Source: an uncultured Litoreibacter sp. (lineage in GTDB: Bacteria; Pseudomonadota; Alphaproteobacteria; Rhodobacterales; Rhodobacteraceae). Taken from it: a DNA stretch of 64,000 bases. Positions 7,288 to 17,718 of the stretch are shown in pieces; within the stretch, counting starts at the first letter, position 1; each line of letters opens with the position of its first letter. Under the pieces are notes generated by a model. It was not told where the DNA came from and ran no database searches. It worked only from the letters and a program-made list of their open reading frames with translations. Both the position numbers and the translations under genes were made by a program. The stretch is taken from assembly GCF_947487515.1 (NCBI RefSeq), contig NZ_CANKWO010000001.1:806001-870000 (forward strand), written 5' to 3'.

Positions 7288-9705
7288 ATGAGCCTTCCGA
7301 TTGAAGATGTAGTAGACGCCCTTGTTGGTCACATGACCGACACGGGCGTTTGCGTCTTACAAGCCCCGCCTGGTGCGGGCAAAACCACCCGCGTCCCGCT
7401 GGCCTTGCTGGCGGCGGGGGCCTTTGAGGGCCGCTTGATCATGCTGGAGCCGCGCCGCCTTGCCGCGCGCGCCGCCGCCGAGCGCATGGCCCAGACCTTG
7501 GGAGAACCCGTAGGTCAAACCGTGGGCTACCGCATGCGCGGAGAAACCAAAGCCTCCAAAGCCACCCGCATCGAGGTGGTCACCGAGGGCATCCTGACCC
7601 GCATGATCCAAAGTGACCCCGAACTGACCGGCGTCGGCTGCGTGGTGTTTGACGAATTTCACGAACGCTCCCTCAATGGCGACCTCGGGCTGGCGCTGGT
7701 TTGGGAAGCGCGCGGTGCCCTGCGCCCCGATCTCAAGCTGATGGTGATGTCGGCCACTTTGGATGCCGCCCCCGTTGCCGCTCTTTTGGATGACGCGCCT
7801 ATCGTCACCTCCGACGGGCGCGCGCATCCCGTTGAAACCCGCTGGCTGGACCGCCCGTTGCACAAAGACACCCGCTTCGAGGTGGCCGCAGCTGATCTCA
7901 TCAACCAAGCCGTCAAAGACACCACCGGCGGCGTTTTGGTGTTCCTTCCCGGTGAAGGTGAAATCCGGCGGGTGATGAACAATCTTACCGTGCCAAAAGG
8001 TGCCGTGGTGCGCCCTTTGTTTGGCGCGCTCCCGTTCAAAGACCAACGTGCCGCGATTGCCCCTGAAGATGGCATCCGCAAAATCGTGCTGGCGACATCC
8101 ATCGCGGAAACCTCCCTGACCATCGAAGACGTGCGCGTTGTGGTCGATGCGGGCCGTGCCAGACGGGCGCGGTTCGACGCGGGCTCCGGCATGTCGCGGC
8201 TGGTCACCGAAAAAGTATCCCGCGCCGAAGCCACGCAGCGCCAAGGCCGCGCAGGACGTGTGCAGGCGGGTGTGTGCTACCGCATGTGGACCCGCGCCGA
8301 GGAAGGCGCCCTACCAGCCTTCCCCCCCGCCGAGATCGAGGCCGCAGACCTCACGGGATTAGCGCTGGAACTGGCCAATTGGGGATCTCGCCCCGAAGAT
8401 TTGGCTTTCCTGACACCGCCCCCCGAAAACGCATTCAACGAGGCAAACGCCCTGTTGGAAATGCTGGGTGTCTTGAAGGCAGGCCGGATCACAGATCACG
8501 GGCGCAGTTTGGCCGCGATGCCATTGCACCCGCGCCTTGGCCACATGCTGGCGAACTCCGGCAGCACCGGCCCAGCGCTCGCTGCGATCTTGGGGGAGCG
8601 CGATCCATTGGGGCGCAACTCCGGATCAGACATCGCTGCACGCGTCAAGCTGTTGGGGGGCTCGGTCCCACCGCACGCCAATCGCGGTGTGGTGGAACGC
8701 GCGCGCGCCGAGGCAAAGCGCCTCAAGCGGTTCGCAGGCACCACCGAGCGCAGCTTGGGCGAGATGGCGGCCTTGGCCTACCCCGACCGCATCGGGATGC
8801 GTCGCCCTGGCAAAGATGCGCGCTATGTGTTGTCGGGCGGCAAAGGCGCTGTGATTGACAACAGCGACAACTTGGCAGGGCAACGCATGATTGTGGCGCT
8901 TGATCTGGACGGCGATGCCCGCGAGGCCAAAGTCAGGCTGGCTTGCGCAATTACGGAAGCCGAATTGCGCGCCCTCTATGGCGATCAGATCAAATGGGTA
9001 GAGCTGTGCGAATGGTCCAAACGCGATCGCAAAGTGCTGGCCCGAAGACAAGAACGCTTCGGCGCTTTGACCTTAGACGACCGCATGTGGAAGGACGCCG
9101 ACCCAGACCACATCGCGCAAGCTATGCTAAAGGGTGTGCGCCAATTGGGGCTGACATCCTTGAACTGGTCCAAGCCCGCCAAATACCTCCGTGCGCGTGT
9201 GCAATATATGCGCGAAGGCCTGCCAGATTGGTCCGACGAAGGCCTGATGAGCAGCTTGGATCAATGGCTGCTGCCATATCTAAGCGGTGTGCGATCAGCG
9301 GACGACCTTAAGGGTGTCAACGTCGCGGAAGCTTTGCGTGCAGGTCTGGACTGGGACCAGATGCAAGCCCTTGATGCAGGTGCCCCCGCCAAGTTCACCA
9401 CACCACTTGGTCGCGATCTGGCGCTGGACTATGCCGATGGCGCCCCAGCGCTAGAGGTCCGCTTGCAAGAAATGTTCGGCGTCACGCAGCACCCGCGTAC
9501 AGGGCCAGAGCAATTGCCACTGAAGATAACGTTGCTCTCTCCGGCGTCCAAACCCGTGCAAGTCACCACCGACCTGCCCGGCTTTTGGGCGGGTTCCTAC
9601 GCTGATGTTCGTAAGGACATGCGCGCGCGCTACCCGCGCCATCCTTGGCCCGAAGACCCGACCGTGGCCGACCCGACGCTACGTGCAAAACCGCGCGGCA
9701 CGTAA
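7288..9705 (+). CDS. hrpB: ATP-dependent RNA helicase HrpB
   Basis: An 805-residue DEAH-box helicase of full HrpB length. Motif I PPGAGKTT lies near residues 30-37, motif II DEFHER (the HrpB variant of DEAH) near 118-123, motif III SATLD near 154, and motif VI QRQGRAGR near 321. HA2 and HrpB-specific C-terminal domains follow. It is a cytoplasmic helicase implicated in RNA metabolism, with no fixed substrate known. The ATG at 7288 begins MSLPIEDVVDALVGHM, a plausible family start; AAGG is close upstream but with short spacing. Confidence 0.95.
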   Translation: MSLPIEDVVDALVGHMTDTGVCVLQAPPGAGKTTRVPLALLAAGAFEGRLIMLEPRRLAARAAAERMAQTLGEPVGQTVGYRMRGETKASKATRIEVVTEGILTRMIQSDPELTGVGCVVFDEFHERSLNGDLGLALVWEARGALRPDLKLMVMSATLDAAPVAALLDDAPIVTSDGRAHPVETRWLDRPLHKDTRFEVAAADLINQAVKDTTGGVLVFLPGEGEIRRVMNNLTVPKGAVVRPLFGALPFKDQRAAIAPEDGIRKIVLATSIAETSLTIEDVRVVVDAGRARRARFDAGSGMSRLVTEKVSRAEATQRQGRAGRVQAGVCYRMWTRAEEGALPAFPPAEIEAADLTGLALELANWGSRPEDLAFLTPPPENAFNEANALLEMLGVLKAGRITDHGRSLAAMPLHPRLGHMLANSGSTGPALAAILGERDPLGRNSGSDIAARVKLLGGSVPPHANRGVVERARAEAKRLKRFAGTTERSLGEMAALAYPDRIGMRRPGKDARYVLSGGKGAVIDNSDNLAGQRMIVALDLDGDAREAKVRLACAITEAELRALYGDQIKWVELCEWSKRDRKVLARRQERFGALTLDDRMWKDADPDHIAQAMLKGVRQLGLTSLNWSKPAKYLRARVQYMREGLPDWSDEGLMSSLDQWLLPYLSGVRSADDLKGVNVAEALRAGLDWDQMQALDAGAPAKFTTPLGRDLALDYADGAPALEVRLQEMFGVTQHPRTGPEQLPLKITLLSPASKPVQVTTDLPGFWAGSYADVRKDMRARYPRHPWPEDPTVADPTLRAKPRGT

Positions 9706-9771
9706 CTGGGCTGGACAGTGCGCCCCTTGGCGCTAGTGTCTGAGCTGACCCACACTACGGAGGCCCGCGTC

Positions 9772-12060
9772 ATGACCCTCGCCAATAGCAAATTCGGCAC
9801 ATCCCAACCCGTCAAACGCCGCGAGGACACCCGCTTTTTAACCGGAGACGGTCGCTACCTAGATGACACAACGCCAGATGGGGCGCTGTTTGCCTTCGTG
9901 TTTCGCTCCTCCGTGGCCCATGCCGACATCACCGAACTCGACATCAGCGACGCCGAAACCTCCGACGGGGTGCACTTGGTTCTGACGGCAGACAGTTTCG
10001 AGGCGGCAGGTGGCGCCAACAAAATGGCCGCGTCGATCAACACCAACCGCGACGGCAGCAAAGGGGCCGCCCCCCTGCGCCCCATCTTGGCAACCGGCCG
10101 CGTGCGTTTTGTGGGTGAAGCCATCGCAATGATCGTGGCCGATAGCCTAGAGCAGGCCAAGGACGCCGCCGAGCTGATCGGTTTCGACTACGACGATCTG
10201 GACGTGCATATGGACGTCGCAGCCGGTGGCCCCGCGATCCACCCAGAAGCCCCCGATAACGTCGCATATGACTGGGGCATCGGGGATGCGGATAAAACCG
10301 AGGCGGCATTCAAGACCGCGGCTTTCACCACCAAAGTCGAGATCGACGACAACCGGATCATCGCCAACTCCATAGAGCCCCGCGGCTGCTGGGCCAGCGT
10401 TGAGGATGGCCGTCTACATATGGAATACTCCGGCCAAGGGGTGTGGGGGCTGAAAGGCTCGCTGGCCTCAACCTTGGGCATCGACAAAGAAGACGTACAT
10501 GTCACCACCCCTGATGTGGGCGGCGGTTTCGGCATGAAGGCTTTTGACTACCCCGAATACTTCATGGTCGCCCTTGCGGCCCGAAAGTTGAACCGCCCCG
10601 TTCGCTGGCAGGCCGACCGCACCGAATCCATGCTCACCGATAACGCCGGACGCGATCTGATATCCACCGCCGAACTGGCCTTTGACAAAGACCACAAAAT
10701 CACCGCCTACCGTGTGAATGCCGTCAGCAACATGGGGGCCTATAACTCCGGCTTTGCACAGTTCATCCAAAGCGATCTGGCGTCCAAGGTTCTGATGGGT
10801 GTCTACGACGTGCAGGCGGCCTATTTTTCCAATCAAGGTATCTACACCAATACCACGCAGGTTGATGCCTATCGTGGTGCCGGTCGCCCCGAGGCGATCT
10901 ATGTCCTCGAGCGCGCGATCGACTATGCCGCACGCGAATTGGGTGTGGATGCGCTGGAATTGCGCCGCAAGAATTTCATCCCAGCGGACCAGTTTCCCTA
11001 CACATCCGTTACAGGGGAACTTTACGACGTTGGTGATTTCCACAAAGTCCTGAAGCGCACAGAGGTCGAGGCCGATATGGCAGGCTTTGCCGCGCGCAAA
11101 GAAGGCTCGGCCCAGAACGGCAAGCTGCGCGGCCTTGGGGTGTGCTACTACATCGAAAGTATCCTCGGCAGCCCAGACGAGACCGCCAACATCGAATTCA
11201 CCGACACAGGCCGCGTGAACCTGTATGTGGGCACCCAAAGCAACGGTCAGGGTCACGAAACCGTCTACACCCAGATGCTGCATGAATACACCGGCATCGA
11301 CCCCGACCTGATCGACATCATCCAAGGAGACAGCGACCGCATCGCCACGGGCGGAGGCACCGGTGGGTCACGCTCTGTCACCACGCAAGGCACCGCCAAC
11401 AAGGCTGTGGCAGACAAAACCATCGAAACCTTTCGCCCCTTCGTTGCAGAACAGCTGGGGGTGCCAGAGGTGGCGTTTGAGGACGGCGCGTTCCGCGCAG
11501 AGGGCTCCAACACCGTTATGACACTGATCGAGGCCGCAGACGCAGCCCGCGCCGAGGGCCGCGAAGATTTGCTCAGCATATCAGCCAGCACCACCTTGCC
11601 GGGGCGATCCTACCCCAACGGCTGCCATGTGGCTGAGGTTGAAATTGACGCCGACACTGGCGTGACCGAGGTGGTCAAATACACAGTGGTTGACGATTTC
11701 GGCGTGTTGATGAACCCGATGATGGCAGAGGGTCAGGTGCATGGTGGCGTCGTGCAAGGCATCGGGCAGGCCATATCGGAACATGTGGTTTATGACGATG
11801 ACGGCCAGCTTTTGACTGCCACCTTCATGGACTACGGAATGCCGCGCGCCGCGGACATGCCAATGATTGACTTCCATTCTGAGCCCGTACCTTCAACGGC
11901 CAATGTGCTTGGGATGAAGGGCTGCGGCGAAGCCGGAACCGTCGGTGCCTTGGCCGCCGTTGCCAATGCGGCGTTGGACGCCATGTGGGAACGTGGTGTG
12001 CGCAAGGCTGACATGCCCTTTACGCCCCAACGTGTGTGGCAAATGTTGCGTGACGCCTGA
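9772..12060 (+). CDS. Molybdenum hydroxylase large subunit, form II CoxL-like (xanthine dehydrogenase family)
   Basis: A 762-residue molybdopterin-binding subunit. An N-terminal aldehyde oxidase a/b hammerhead domain (about residues 20-130) precedes the large Mo-cofactor domain. The region matching the CoxL active-site loop reads AYRGAGRPEA, the form II signature; form I CO dehydrogenase would have AYRCSFR. GGGFGMKAF and QGHETVYTQ cofactor motifs are visible. It therefore probably oxidises an aldehyde or N-heterocycle, not CO. The FAD and 2Fe-2S subunits expected for a complex are not adjacent. The ATG at 9772 is supported by ACGGAGG 8 bases upstream; the longer frame from 9718 is not. Confidence 0.9.
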   Translation: MTLANSKFGTSQPVKRREDTRFLTGDGRYLDDTTPDGALFAFVFRSSVAHADITELDISDAETSDGVHLVLTADSFEAAGGANKMAASINTNRDGSKGAAPLRPILATGRVRFVGEAIAMIVADSLEQAKDAAELIGFDYDDLDVHMDVAAGGPAIHPEAPDNVAYDWGIGDADKTEAAFKTAAFTTKVEIDDNRIIANSIEPRGCWASVEDGRLHMEYSGQGVWGLKGSLASTLGIDKEDVHVTTPDVGGGFGMKAFDYPEYFMVALAARKLNRPVRWQADRTESMLTDNAGRDLISTAELAFDKDHKITAYRVNAVSNMGAYNSGFAQFIQSDLASKVLMGVYDVQAAYFSNQGIYTNTTQVDAYRGAGRPEAIYVLERAIDYAARELGVDALELRRKNFIPADQFPYTSVTGELYDVGDFHKVLKRTEVEADMAGFAARKEGSAQNGKLRGLGVCYYIESILGSPDETANIEFTDTGRVNLYVGTQSNGQGHETVYTQMLHEYTGIDPDLIDIIQGDSDRIATGGGTGGSRSVTTQGTANKAVADKTIETFRPFVAEQLGVPEVAFEDGAFRAEGSNTVMTLIEAADAARAEGREDLLSISASTTLPGRSYPNGCHVAEVEIDADTGVTEVVKYTVVDDFGVLMNPMMAEGQVHGGVVQGIGQAISEHVVYDDDGQLLTATFMDYGMPRAADMPMIDFHSEPVPSTANVLGMKGCGEAGTVGALAAVANAALDAMWERGVRKADMPFTPQRVWQMLRDA

Positions 12061-12280
12061 ATTTGAAGGGGGATGCTGAATTGACGACTGCAGACAGGTG
12101 TCGCTTGAATTTTGCGCGGCGTGACTGAACACTTATGCCGTTCCGCCAGCACCCCCAAAAGGTCATTTGGCTATCTTTAGAGGAATGTAACACCCTCGGA
12201 ATAATATGTGAGATGGATTGACTGGAAGCCCTGCTACATTCCCATTAGGGTTAATGAGCAGATGAAATGGAGTGAATACA

Positions 12281-13423
12281 GTGCGTTGGTATAAGGGATT
12301 GGCAAGGCTTGGTGGATATGCTCGTCCCATGTCCAACCGCTTAAAGTCTCTTGTTGGTTTCGGTCCGGAACCGCAATCTGTCCATCCGGCGGCGACACGC
12401 GGTCCTGTTACGCATGTCATCATCCTTGACGGCACCATGTCCACGCTGGATCGAGGATATGAAACCCACGCTGGCACCACCTTTCGCCTGTTGTCCGAAA
12501 TGGCCCCAAACAAGGCTATTTCCCTGAAGTACGAGGCGGGCATTCAATGGCGCGGGTGGCGTCGCGCCATCGATGTGATGGCCGGAGTGGGCATAAACCG
12601 CCAAATTCGCAACGCCTATGGTTTCATCGCGTCACGTTATCGCCCCGGCGACCGCATATTTTTGTTCGGGTATTCGCGCGGAGCATATGCAGTGCGCAGT
12701 CTGGCTGGGGTCATCGACCAAGTGGGATTGCTGCGCGCTGATTGTGCAACGGAGCGCAACGTACGCCAAGCCTATCGCCATTACCGGCGATCCCCGAAAT
12801 CCGACGCAAGCAAGGCCTTTCGAAAGCAGCATTGCCACGCAGAAGCCAATATCGAAATGATCGGCATATGGGACACAGTGCGCGCCCTCGGGTTTCGCGC
12901 GCCGGTTTTATGGCGGTTTTCCCCTGTGGAGCATTCATTTCACAACCACACGCTCGGCTGTTCGGTGAAACACGGCTACCACGCATTGGCGCTCAATGAG
13001 ACCCGCCGCGTGTTCGAACCGGTTTTGTGGCAGAGCCGCAAGGGGTTTGAAGGCGTGCTGGAGCAAGTTTGGTTCAAAGGCGCGCATGGCGATATTGGCG
13101 GGCATTTGATGGGCTATGATGACTCCCGCCCCCTTGCGAATATACCGCTGGTCTGGATGCTGGAGAAAGCCGAGAACTGCGGCCTGCCCCTGCCCGACGG
13201 CTGGCAGGCCCGTTTCCCGTGCGACGTCAACGCACCTTCGGTCGGGACATGGCGCCAATGGGGGAAACTGTTTTGGCACCGCCGCGCCCGTGTTGTTGGC
13301 CAAGATCCCTCGGAGCGTCTGCATCCAAGTGTCATCAACGGGCCGCAAGCCTTTGTTCCCGCCACCCCCGCACAGATGAAGGCACAAGTCACGCCACTGA
13401 TGAAGCCCACAGGGCGCAGCTAG
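12281..13423 (+). CDS. DUF2235 alpha/beta-hydrolase-type protein
   Basis: A protein of about 380 residues with the DUF2235 fold: HVIILDGT near the N-terminus, a nucleophile-elbow GYSRGAYAVR, IGIWDTVRALG, and WFKGAHGDIGG carrying the catalytic-type Asp and His. DUF2235 proteins include Tle1-like phospholipase effectors of type VI secretion, but no VgrG, immunity or secretion gene is nearby and there is no signal peptide, so a cytoplasmic housekeeping hydrolase is more likely. Two GTG starts are possible (12272 or 12281); 12281 is chosen because GGAG at 12269-12272 lies 8 bases before it. It is convergent with the TDO gene, one base apart. Confidence 0.85.
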   Translation: MRWYKGLARLGGYARPMSNRLKSLVGFGPEPQSVHPAATRGPVTHVIILDGTMSTLDRGYETHAGTTFRLLSEMAPNKAISLKYEAGIQWRGWRRAIDVMAGVGINRQIRNAYGFIASRYRPGDRIFLFGYSRGAYAVRSLAGVIDQVGLLRADCATERNVRQAYRHYRRSPKSDASKAFRKQHCHAEANIEMIGIWDTVRALGFRAPVLWRFSPVEHSFHNHTLGCSVKHGYHALALNETRRVFEPVLWQSRKGFEGVLEQVWFKGAHGDIGGHLMGYDDSRPLANIPLVWMLEKAENCGLPLPDGWQARFPCDVNAPSVGTWRQWGKLFWHRRARVVGQDPSERLHPSVINGPQAFVPATPAQMKAQVTPLMKPTGRS

Positions 13424-13424
13424 G

Positions 13425-14267
13425 TTACAGCTCCGTTCGGACGCGCCATAGTTCAGGAAACAGCTCCACCTCCAACATGCGCTTGAGGTAACTCACACCT
13501 CCGGTCCCCCCAGTGCCGCGTTTGAACCCGATCACCCGCTCAACCGTGGTGACATGGTTAAACCGCCAGCGGCGGAAGTAGTCTTCAAAATCCACCAGCT
13601 TTTCAGCCAGTTCATACAGTGCCCAATGCGATTGCGGGTCGCGATATACTGTGGCCCACGCCTCCATTACATCCTCATTGAACTCATGGCTGACGGATAT
13701 GTCGCGCGCCAAGACCTCGGGCGGCACGGCCAAGCCGCCACGCGCCAGCGCCCTCACGGCTTCGTCGTACAGGGACGGCAACGCCAGTTCCGCCTCGATC
13801 CGTTCCATAATGTCGGGGCGATGGGCATGGGGGGCGATCATTGCGGGGTTTCTGTTGCCCACCGCGAATTCAATCAAACGATATTGCCACGACTGAAACC
13901 CCGAGGACTGCCCCAAATCGTCGCGAAACGCGGTGTATTCGCTGGGCGTCATCGTGCGTAAAACGTCCCAAGCATTGTTTAGCTGTTCAAAAATCTTGGC
14001 CACACGGCTGAGCATTTTGAACGCTGAATGCAGCTGGTCCTCCCGAATGGCATGTCGCGCTGCCGCGATTTCATGCAAGGCCAGCCGCATCCACAACTCG
14101 GAGGTTTGATGCTGGATAATAAACAGCATCTCGTCATGGGTGTTCGTCAGACATTCCTGCGCCCCCAATACCATGTCCAGCTTCAGATAGTCATTGTAAG
14201 ACATGCGACCGTCAAAGCGCATCTGCGCCCCCTCTTGTGACGGGTCGTATCCGCGGCCTTTGGTCAT
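13425..14267 (-). CDS. kynA: Tryptophan 2,3-dioxygenase
   Basis: A 280-residue heme dioxygenase that opens L-tryptophan to N-formylkynurenine, the first step of the kynurenine route. Family signatures are plain: [41 protein letters not shown] and the [26 protein letters not shown] segment, which carries the heme His and the GTGG substrate loop. Length is typical of bacterial tetrameric TDO. Kynureninase and formamidase are not adjacent. A GGAGCAGGG run precedes the ATG at 14267. Confidence 0.97.
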   Translation of the reverse strand: MTKGRGYDPSQEGAQMRFDGRMSYNDYLKLDMVLGAQECLTNTHDEMLFIIQHQTSELWMRLALHEIAAARHAIREDQLHSAFKMLSRVAKIFEQLNNAWDVLRTMTPSEYTAFRDDLGQSSGFQSWQYRLIEFAVGNRNPAMIAPHAHRPDIMERIEAELALPSLYDEAVRALARGGLAVPPEVLARDISVSHEFNEDVMEAWATVYRDPQSHWALYELAEKLVDFEDYFRRWRFNHVTTVERVIGFKRGTGGTGGVSYLKRMLEVELFPELWRVRTEL

Positions 14268-14428
14268 TCACCCTGCTCCTGAATGGTTTTGCATCCGCAT
14301 GGTATCTTTCTCAAAGTCGCATGCAACCGGCCTCGGTGAAGCTTGCCGCAAGAATTGCCCCGATCTGCCCTTTTCGCCCCCGCTTAGGCGCGGTATGACC
14401 CCTGTAACTCCAAAAGGGGACCGATATC

Positions 14429-17400
14429 ATGGCCATGGAAAAGACATTTAACGCAGCAGAGGCCGAAAGCCGCCTCTACGCCGCATGGGAAGCCGCCGGA
14501 TGCTTCACCGCCGGTGCGAACGCATCGAAGGCTGAGACTTTCAGCATCATGATCCCGCCCCCCAACGTCACCGGCGTTCTGCACATCGGGCATGCCTTCA
14601 ACAACACGCTGCAGGACATCTTGATCCGCTGGAAACGTATGCAGGGCTATGACACGCTTTGGCAGGCGGGCACGGACCACGCGGGCATCGCGACGCAGAT
14701 GGTGGTGGAACGCAAGCTGGCCGAATTGGGCGAGCCAAAGCGCACCGAGATGGGGCGCGAAAAGTTCCTTGAAAAGGTCTGGGATTGGAAGGCCCAATCC
14801 GGTGGCACTATCGTTGATCAGCTCAAGCGCTTGGGCGCGTCTTGCGATTGGTCCCGCGAGGCCTTCACCATGTCCGGCGCCCCCGGCGCGCCCGAAGGCG
14901 AAGAAGGCAACTTCCACGATGCCGTGATCAAGGTCTTCGTTGAGATGTACAACAAGGGCCTGATCTACCGTGGCAAGCGCCTCGTGAACTGGGACCCGCA
15001 CTTTGAGACCGCGATCTCCGATCTGGAGGTCGAAAACATCGAGACCCCGGGTCACATGTGGCACTTCAAATACCCGCTGGCCGGTGGCGAAACCTATGAA
15101 TACGTCGAGCGCGACGAGGACGGCAATGAGACCCTGCGCGAGACCCGCGATTACATCTCAATCGCCACCACACGCCCCGAAACCATGCTGGGCGACGGCG
15201 CGGTGGCGGTTCACCCGTCGGATGAACGCTACGCCCCAATCGTCGGAAAACTTTGCGAAATTCCGGTCGGCCCGAAAGAGCTGCGCCGCCTGATCCCGAT
15301 CATCACCGATGAATACCCCGACAAGGACTTCGGCTCAGGTGCGGTGAAAATCACCGGCGCGCATGACTTCAACGACTACCAAGTCGCCAAGCGCGGCGGC
15401 ATCCCGATGTACAACCTGATGGACACGAAGGCCGCCATGCGCGCCGACGGCAAGCCCTACGCCGAAGAGGCCGCCGTGGCCCAAGCCATCGCCAACGGCG
15501 AGCAGGACTTCGACGAAGCGATGATCGCCGCAATGAACATGGTGCCCGAAGCCTACCGCGGCATGGACCGCTTCGAGGCGCGCAAGAAGGTTATCCAAGA
15601 CATCACCGATGAAGGCCTCGCCGTGATGCATGAGGTCATCCGCAAGGTAAAGGACGAGGACGGCGTTGAAAGCGAGTTCACCGAGATCGTGCCCTACGTC
15701 GAGAACAAGCCAATCATGCAGCCTTTCGGCGATCGCTCTAAGGTGGTGATCGAGCCGATGCTGACAGATCAATGGTTCGTGGAGACCGATAAAATCGTCG
15801 GCCCCGCGCTGGATGCCGTGCGCAACGGCGACGTCAAAATCATGCCCGAGAGCGGCGAGAAGGTTTACTACAACTGGCTGGATAACATCGAGCCATGGTG
15901 CATCTCGCGCCAGCTGTGGTGGGGCCACCAGATTCCGGTTTGGTATGGGCCGGGACTCACATCAATTAATTACGAGGATGAGAAAAATCCCGGTGTCATG
16001 GACATTTGGGATTGGGAAAATCCTATAGCCTTCTGTGCATCAACACATGAAGAAGCCCTTGGCCTCGCCGCAGCCGAATATGGGGAGGCTGGGGCATTTG
16101 CCTACCTAGTTGCAGATGAAGCCGAGGATTCCCAAGAAGCACGAGAGGCCGAAGCCGATGATGATGGGCAACCAATTCGCTTGTGGCGCGACCCCGATGT
16201 CCTAGACACATGGTTCTCCTCCGGCCTCTGGCCCATCGGCACCCTCGGCTGGCCCGAGGACACGGAGGCGCTGCAAAAGTACTTCCCAACCTCCACGCTG
16301 ATCACCGGCCAAGACATCCTGTTCTTCTGGGTGGCGCGGATGATGATGATGCAATTGGCCGTTGTGGACCAAATCCCCTTCGACACCGTCTACCTTCATG
16401 GTCTTGTGCGCGACGCCAAGGGCAAGAAGATGTCGAAATCCACCGGCAACGTCATCGACCCGCTGGAAATCATCAATGAGTACGGCGCCGACGCGCTGCG
16501 CTTCACCAACACGGCCATGGCGTCGCTTGGGGGTGTGCTCAAAATCGACATGCAGCGCATCGCGGGCTACCGCAACTTCGGCACCAAATTGTGGAACGCC
16601 GTGCGCTTCGCCGAGATGAACGAAGCATACAAAGGGCCCGACACAAAGCCCCTGCAAAGCCAGCCACCGGTGGGCCTCGAGTTCACGGTCAATAAGTGGA
16701 TCGTAGGCGAAACCGCCAAGGTGCGTATGGACGTCGACGCCGCCCTTGAAGCCTACCGCTTCAACGACGCCGCCGACGCGCTTTACAAGTTCGTGTGGGG
16801 CAAGGTTTGCGATTGGTATGTGGAATTCTCCAAGCCGCTTTTGCTCGATGGCACCGACGCCGAGAAGGCCGAGACCCGCGCAACAATGTCATGGGTTCTG
16901 GACCAATGCATGATCCTTTTGCACCCGATCATGCCCTTCATCACCGAAGAGCTATGGGGCGAGACCGCCAAACGCGACAACATGCTGGTGCACGAAGATT
17001 GGCCCACCTACGGCAATGAACTCATTGACAAAAACGCCGATGCGGAAATGAATTGGGTTATCGCCCTGATCGACGCAGTGCGCTCCGCGCGTGGTGAAAT
17101 GCACGTCCCCGCAGGCCTCAAAGTCCCATTGGTGCAGGTTGATCTGGGCGACGCGGGCCTCACAGCGCTTGGCAACAACGAAGCGCTGATCCTAAAGCTT
17201 GCACGCATCGAGAACGTGTCCGTTGGCGAAGCCCCTAAGGGCTCGGTCACCATTCCCGTGGCCGGCGGAAACTTCGCCCTGCCTCTTGAAGGCATCATCG
17301 ACGTTGACGAGGAAAAAGCGCGCCTAGAAAAATCTCTAGGAAAACTGGCCAAAGAACTCGGCGGTCTACGAGGTCGTTTGAACAACCCAAAATTCGCCGA

Positions 17401-17509
17401 GAGCGCCCCCGCCGACGTCGTTGCCGAGGCCCGTGAAAACCTCGCAGCGCGCGAAGACGAGGAAGCAAAGCTCAAAGCCGCACTCGCGCGGCTGGCGGAA
17501 CTGGACTAG
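14429..17509 (+). CDS. valS: Valyl-tRNA synthetase
   Basis: A 1026-residue class I synthetase. [17 protein letters not shown] (HIGH motif, about residues 46-62), the editing domain, [24 protein letters not shown] and [10 protein letters not shown] (KMSKS) all lie in order, ending in a coiled-coil arm ([19 protein letters not shown]). It charges tRNA-Val in the cytoplasm. The ATG at 14429 follows AAAAGGGGA by 8 bases. Residues about 509-587 (bases 15950-16190), between WYG and DPDVLDTW, are encoded by visibly lower-GC DNA than the rest, with the reading frame intact. This is a naturally variable insertion of the catalytic domain and looks like a replaced segment. Confidence 0.98.
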   Translation: MAMEKTFNAAEAESRLYAAWEAAGCFTAGANASKAETFSIMIPPPNVTGVLHIGHAFNNTLQDILIRWKRMQGYDTLWQAGTDHAGIATQMVVERKLAELGEPKRTEMGREKFLEKVWDWKAQSGGTIVDQLKRLGASCDWSREAFTMSGAPGAPEGEEGNFHDAVIKVFVEMYNKGLIYRGKRLVNWDPHFETAISDLEVENIETPGHMWHFKYPLAGGETYEYVERDEDGNETLRETRDYISIATTRPETMLGDGAVAVHPSDERYAPIVGKLCEIPVGPKELRRLIPIITDEYPDKDFGSGAVKITGAHDFNDYQVAKRGGIPMYNLMDTKAAMRADGKPYAEEAAVAQAIANGEQDFDEAMIAAMNMVPEAYRGMDRFEARKKVIQDITDEGLAVMHEVIRKVKDEDGVESEFTEIVPYVENKPIMQPFGDRSKVVIEPMLTDQWFVETDKIVGPALDAVRNGDVKIMPESGEKVYYNWLDNIEPWCISRQLWWGHQIPVWYGPGLTSINYEDEKNPGVMDIWDWENPIAFCASTHEEALGLAAAEYGEAGAFAYLVADEAEDSQEAREAEADDDGQPIRLWRDPDVLDTWFSSGLWPIGTLGWPEDTEALQKYFPTSTLITGQDILFFWVARMMMMQLAVVDQIPFDTVYLHGLVRDAKGKKMSKSTGNVIDPLEIINEYGADALRFTNTAMASLGGVLKIDMQRIAGYRNFGTKLWNAVRFAEMNEAYKGPDTKPLQSQPPVGLEFTVNKWIVGETAKVRMDVDAALEAYRFNDAADALYKFVWGKVCDWYVEFSKPLLLDGTDAEKAETRATMSWVLDQCMILLHPIMPFITEELWGETAKRDNMLVHEDWPTYGNELIDKNADAEMNWVIALIDAVRSARGEMHVPAGLKVPLVQVDLGDAGLTALGNNEALILKLARIENVSVGEAPKGSVTIPVAGGNFALPLEGIIDVDEEKARLEKSLGKLAKELGGLRGRLNNPKFAESAPADVVAEARENLAAREDEEAKLKAALARLAELD

Positions 17510-17518
17510 GCACTCATA

Positions 17519-17709
17519 TTTCCATTTGGTCTTAAATACTCAAAACGCCCCGCCTGCATCGGGCAACGGAATTTGAGTATTTTTAACCAAATGGAAACGA
17601 GAATCATGTCTCTCTTGAGGTCCGGTACAGGCTGGAGAGCCGATGACCGGACCGGATGGAGATCGCCAAGAGCGACCTTCGGAGCGCGGCTGGGGGCATC
17701 CTCAGCCGC
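17519..17709. repeat. Structured intergenic region with three inverted repeats
   Basis: Between valS and the convergent crotonase gene there are three separate inverted repeats. The first has 26-base arms, 17519-17544 and 17572-17597, with the right arm reading TTTGAGTATTT, three differing bases, then ACCAAATGGAAA. The second is GGTCCGGT (17619-17626) with ACCGGACC (17646-17653). The third is GCGGCTG (17686-17692) with CAGCCGC (17703-17709). The first can act as a bidirectional terminator for the two converging genes; the extent of the structure exceeds what a simple terminator needs. No open frame of note is present. Confidence 0.7.
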
Positions 17710-17718
17710 CTCTTACAT

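Noticed and set aside
7357-8244. 295-codon frame antisense to hrpB
   Set aside because: GC-rich shadow of hrpB; composition and lack of motifs argue against coding.
12163-12543. 126-codon minus-strand frame over the DUF2235 start
   Set aside because: Mostly antisense to the DUF2235 gene; no recognisable protein and no start signal.
12272-13423. DUF2235 protein as a type VI effector
   Set aside because: No VgrG, PAAR, immunity or secretion genes nearby and no trafficking domain.
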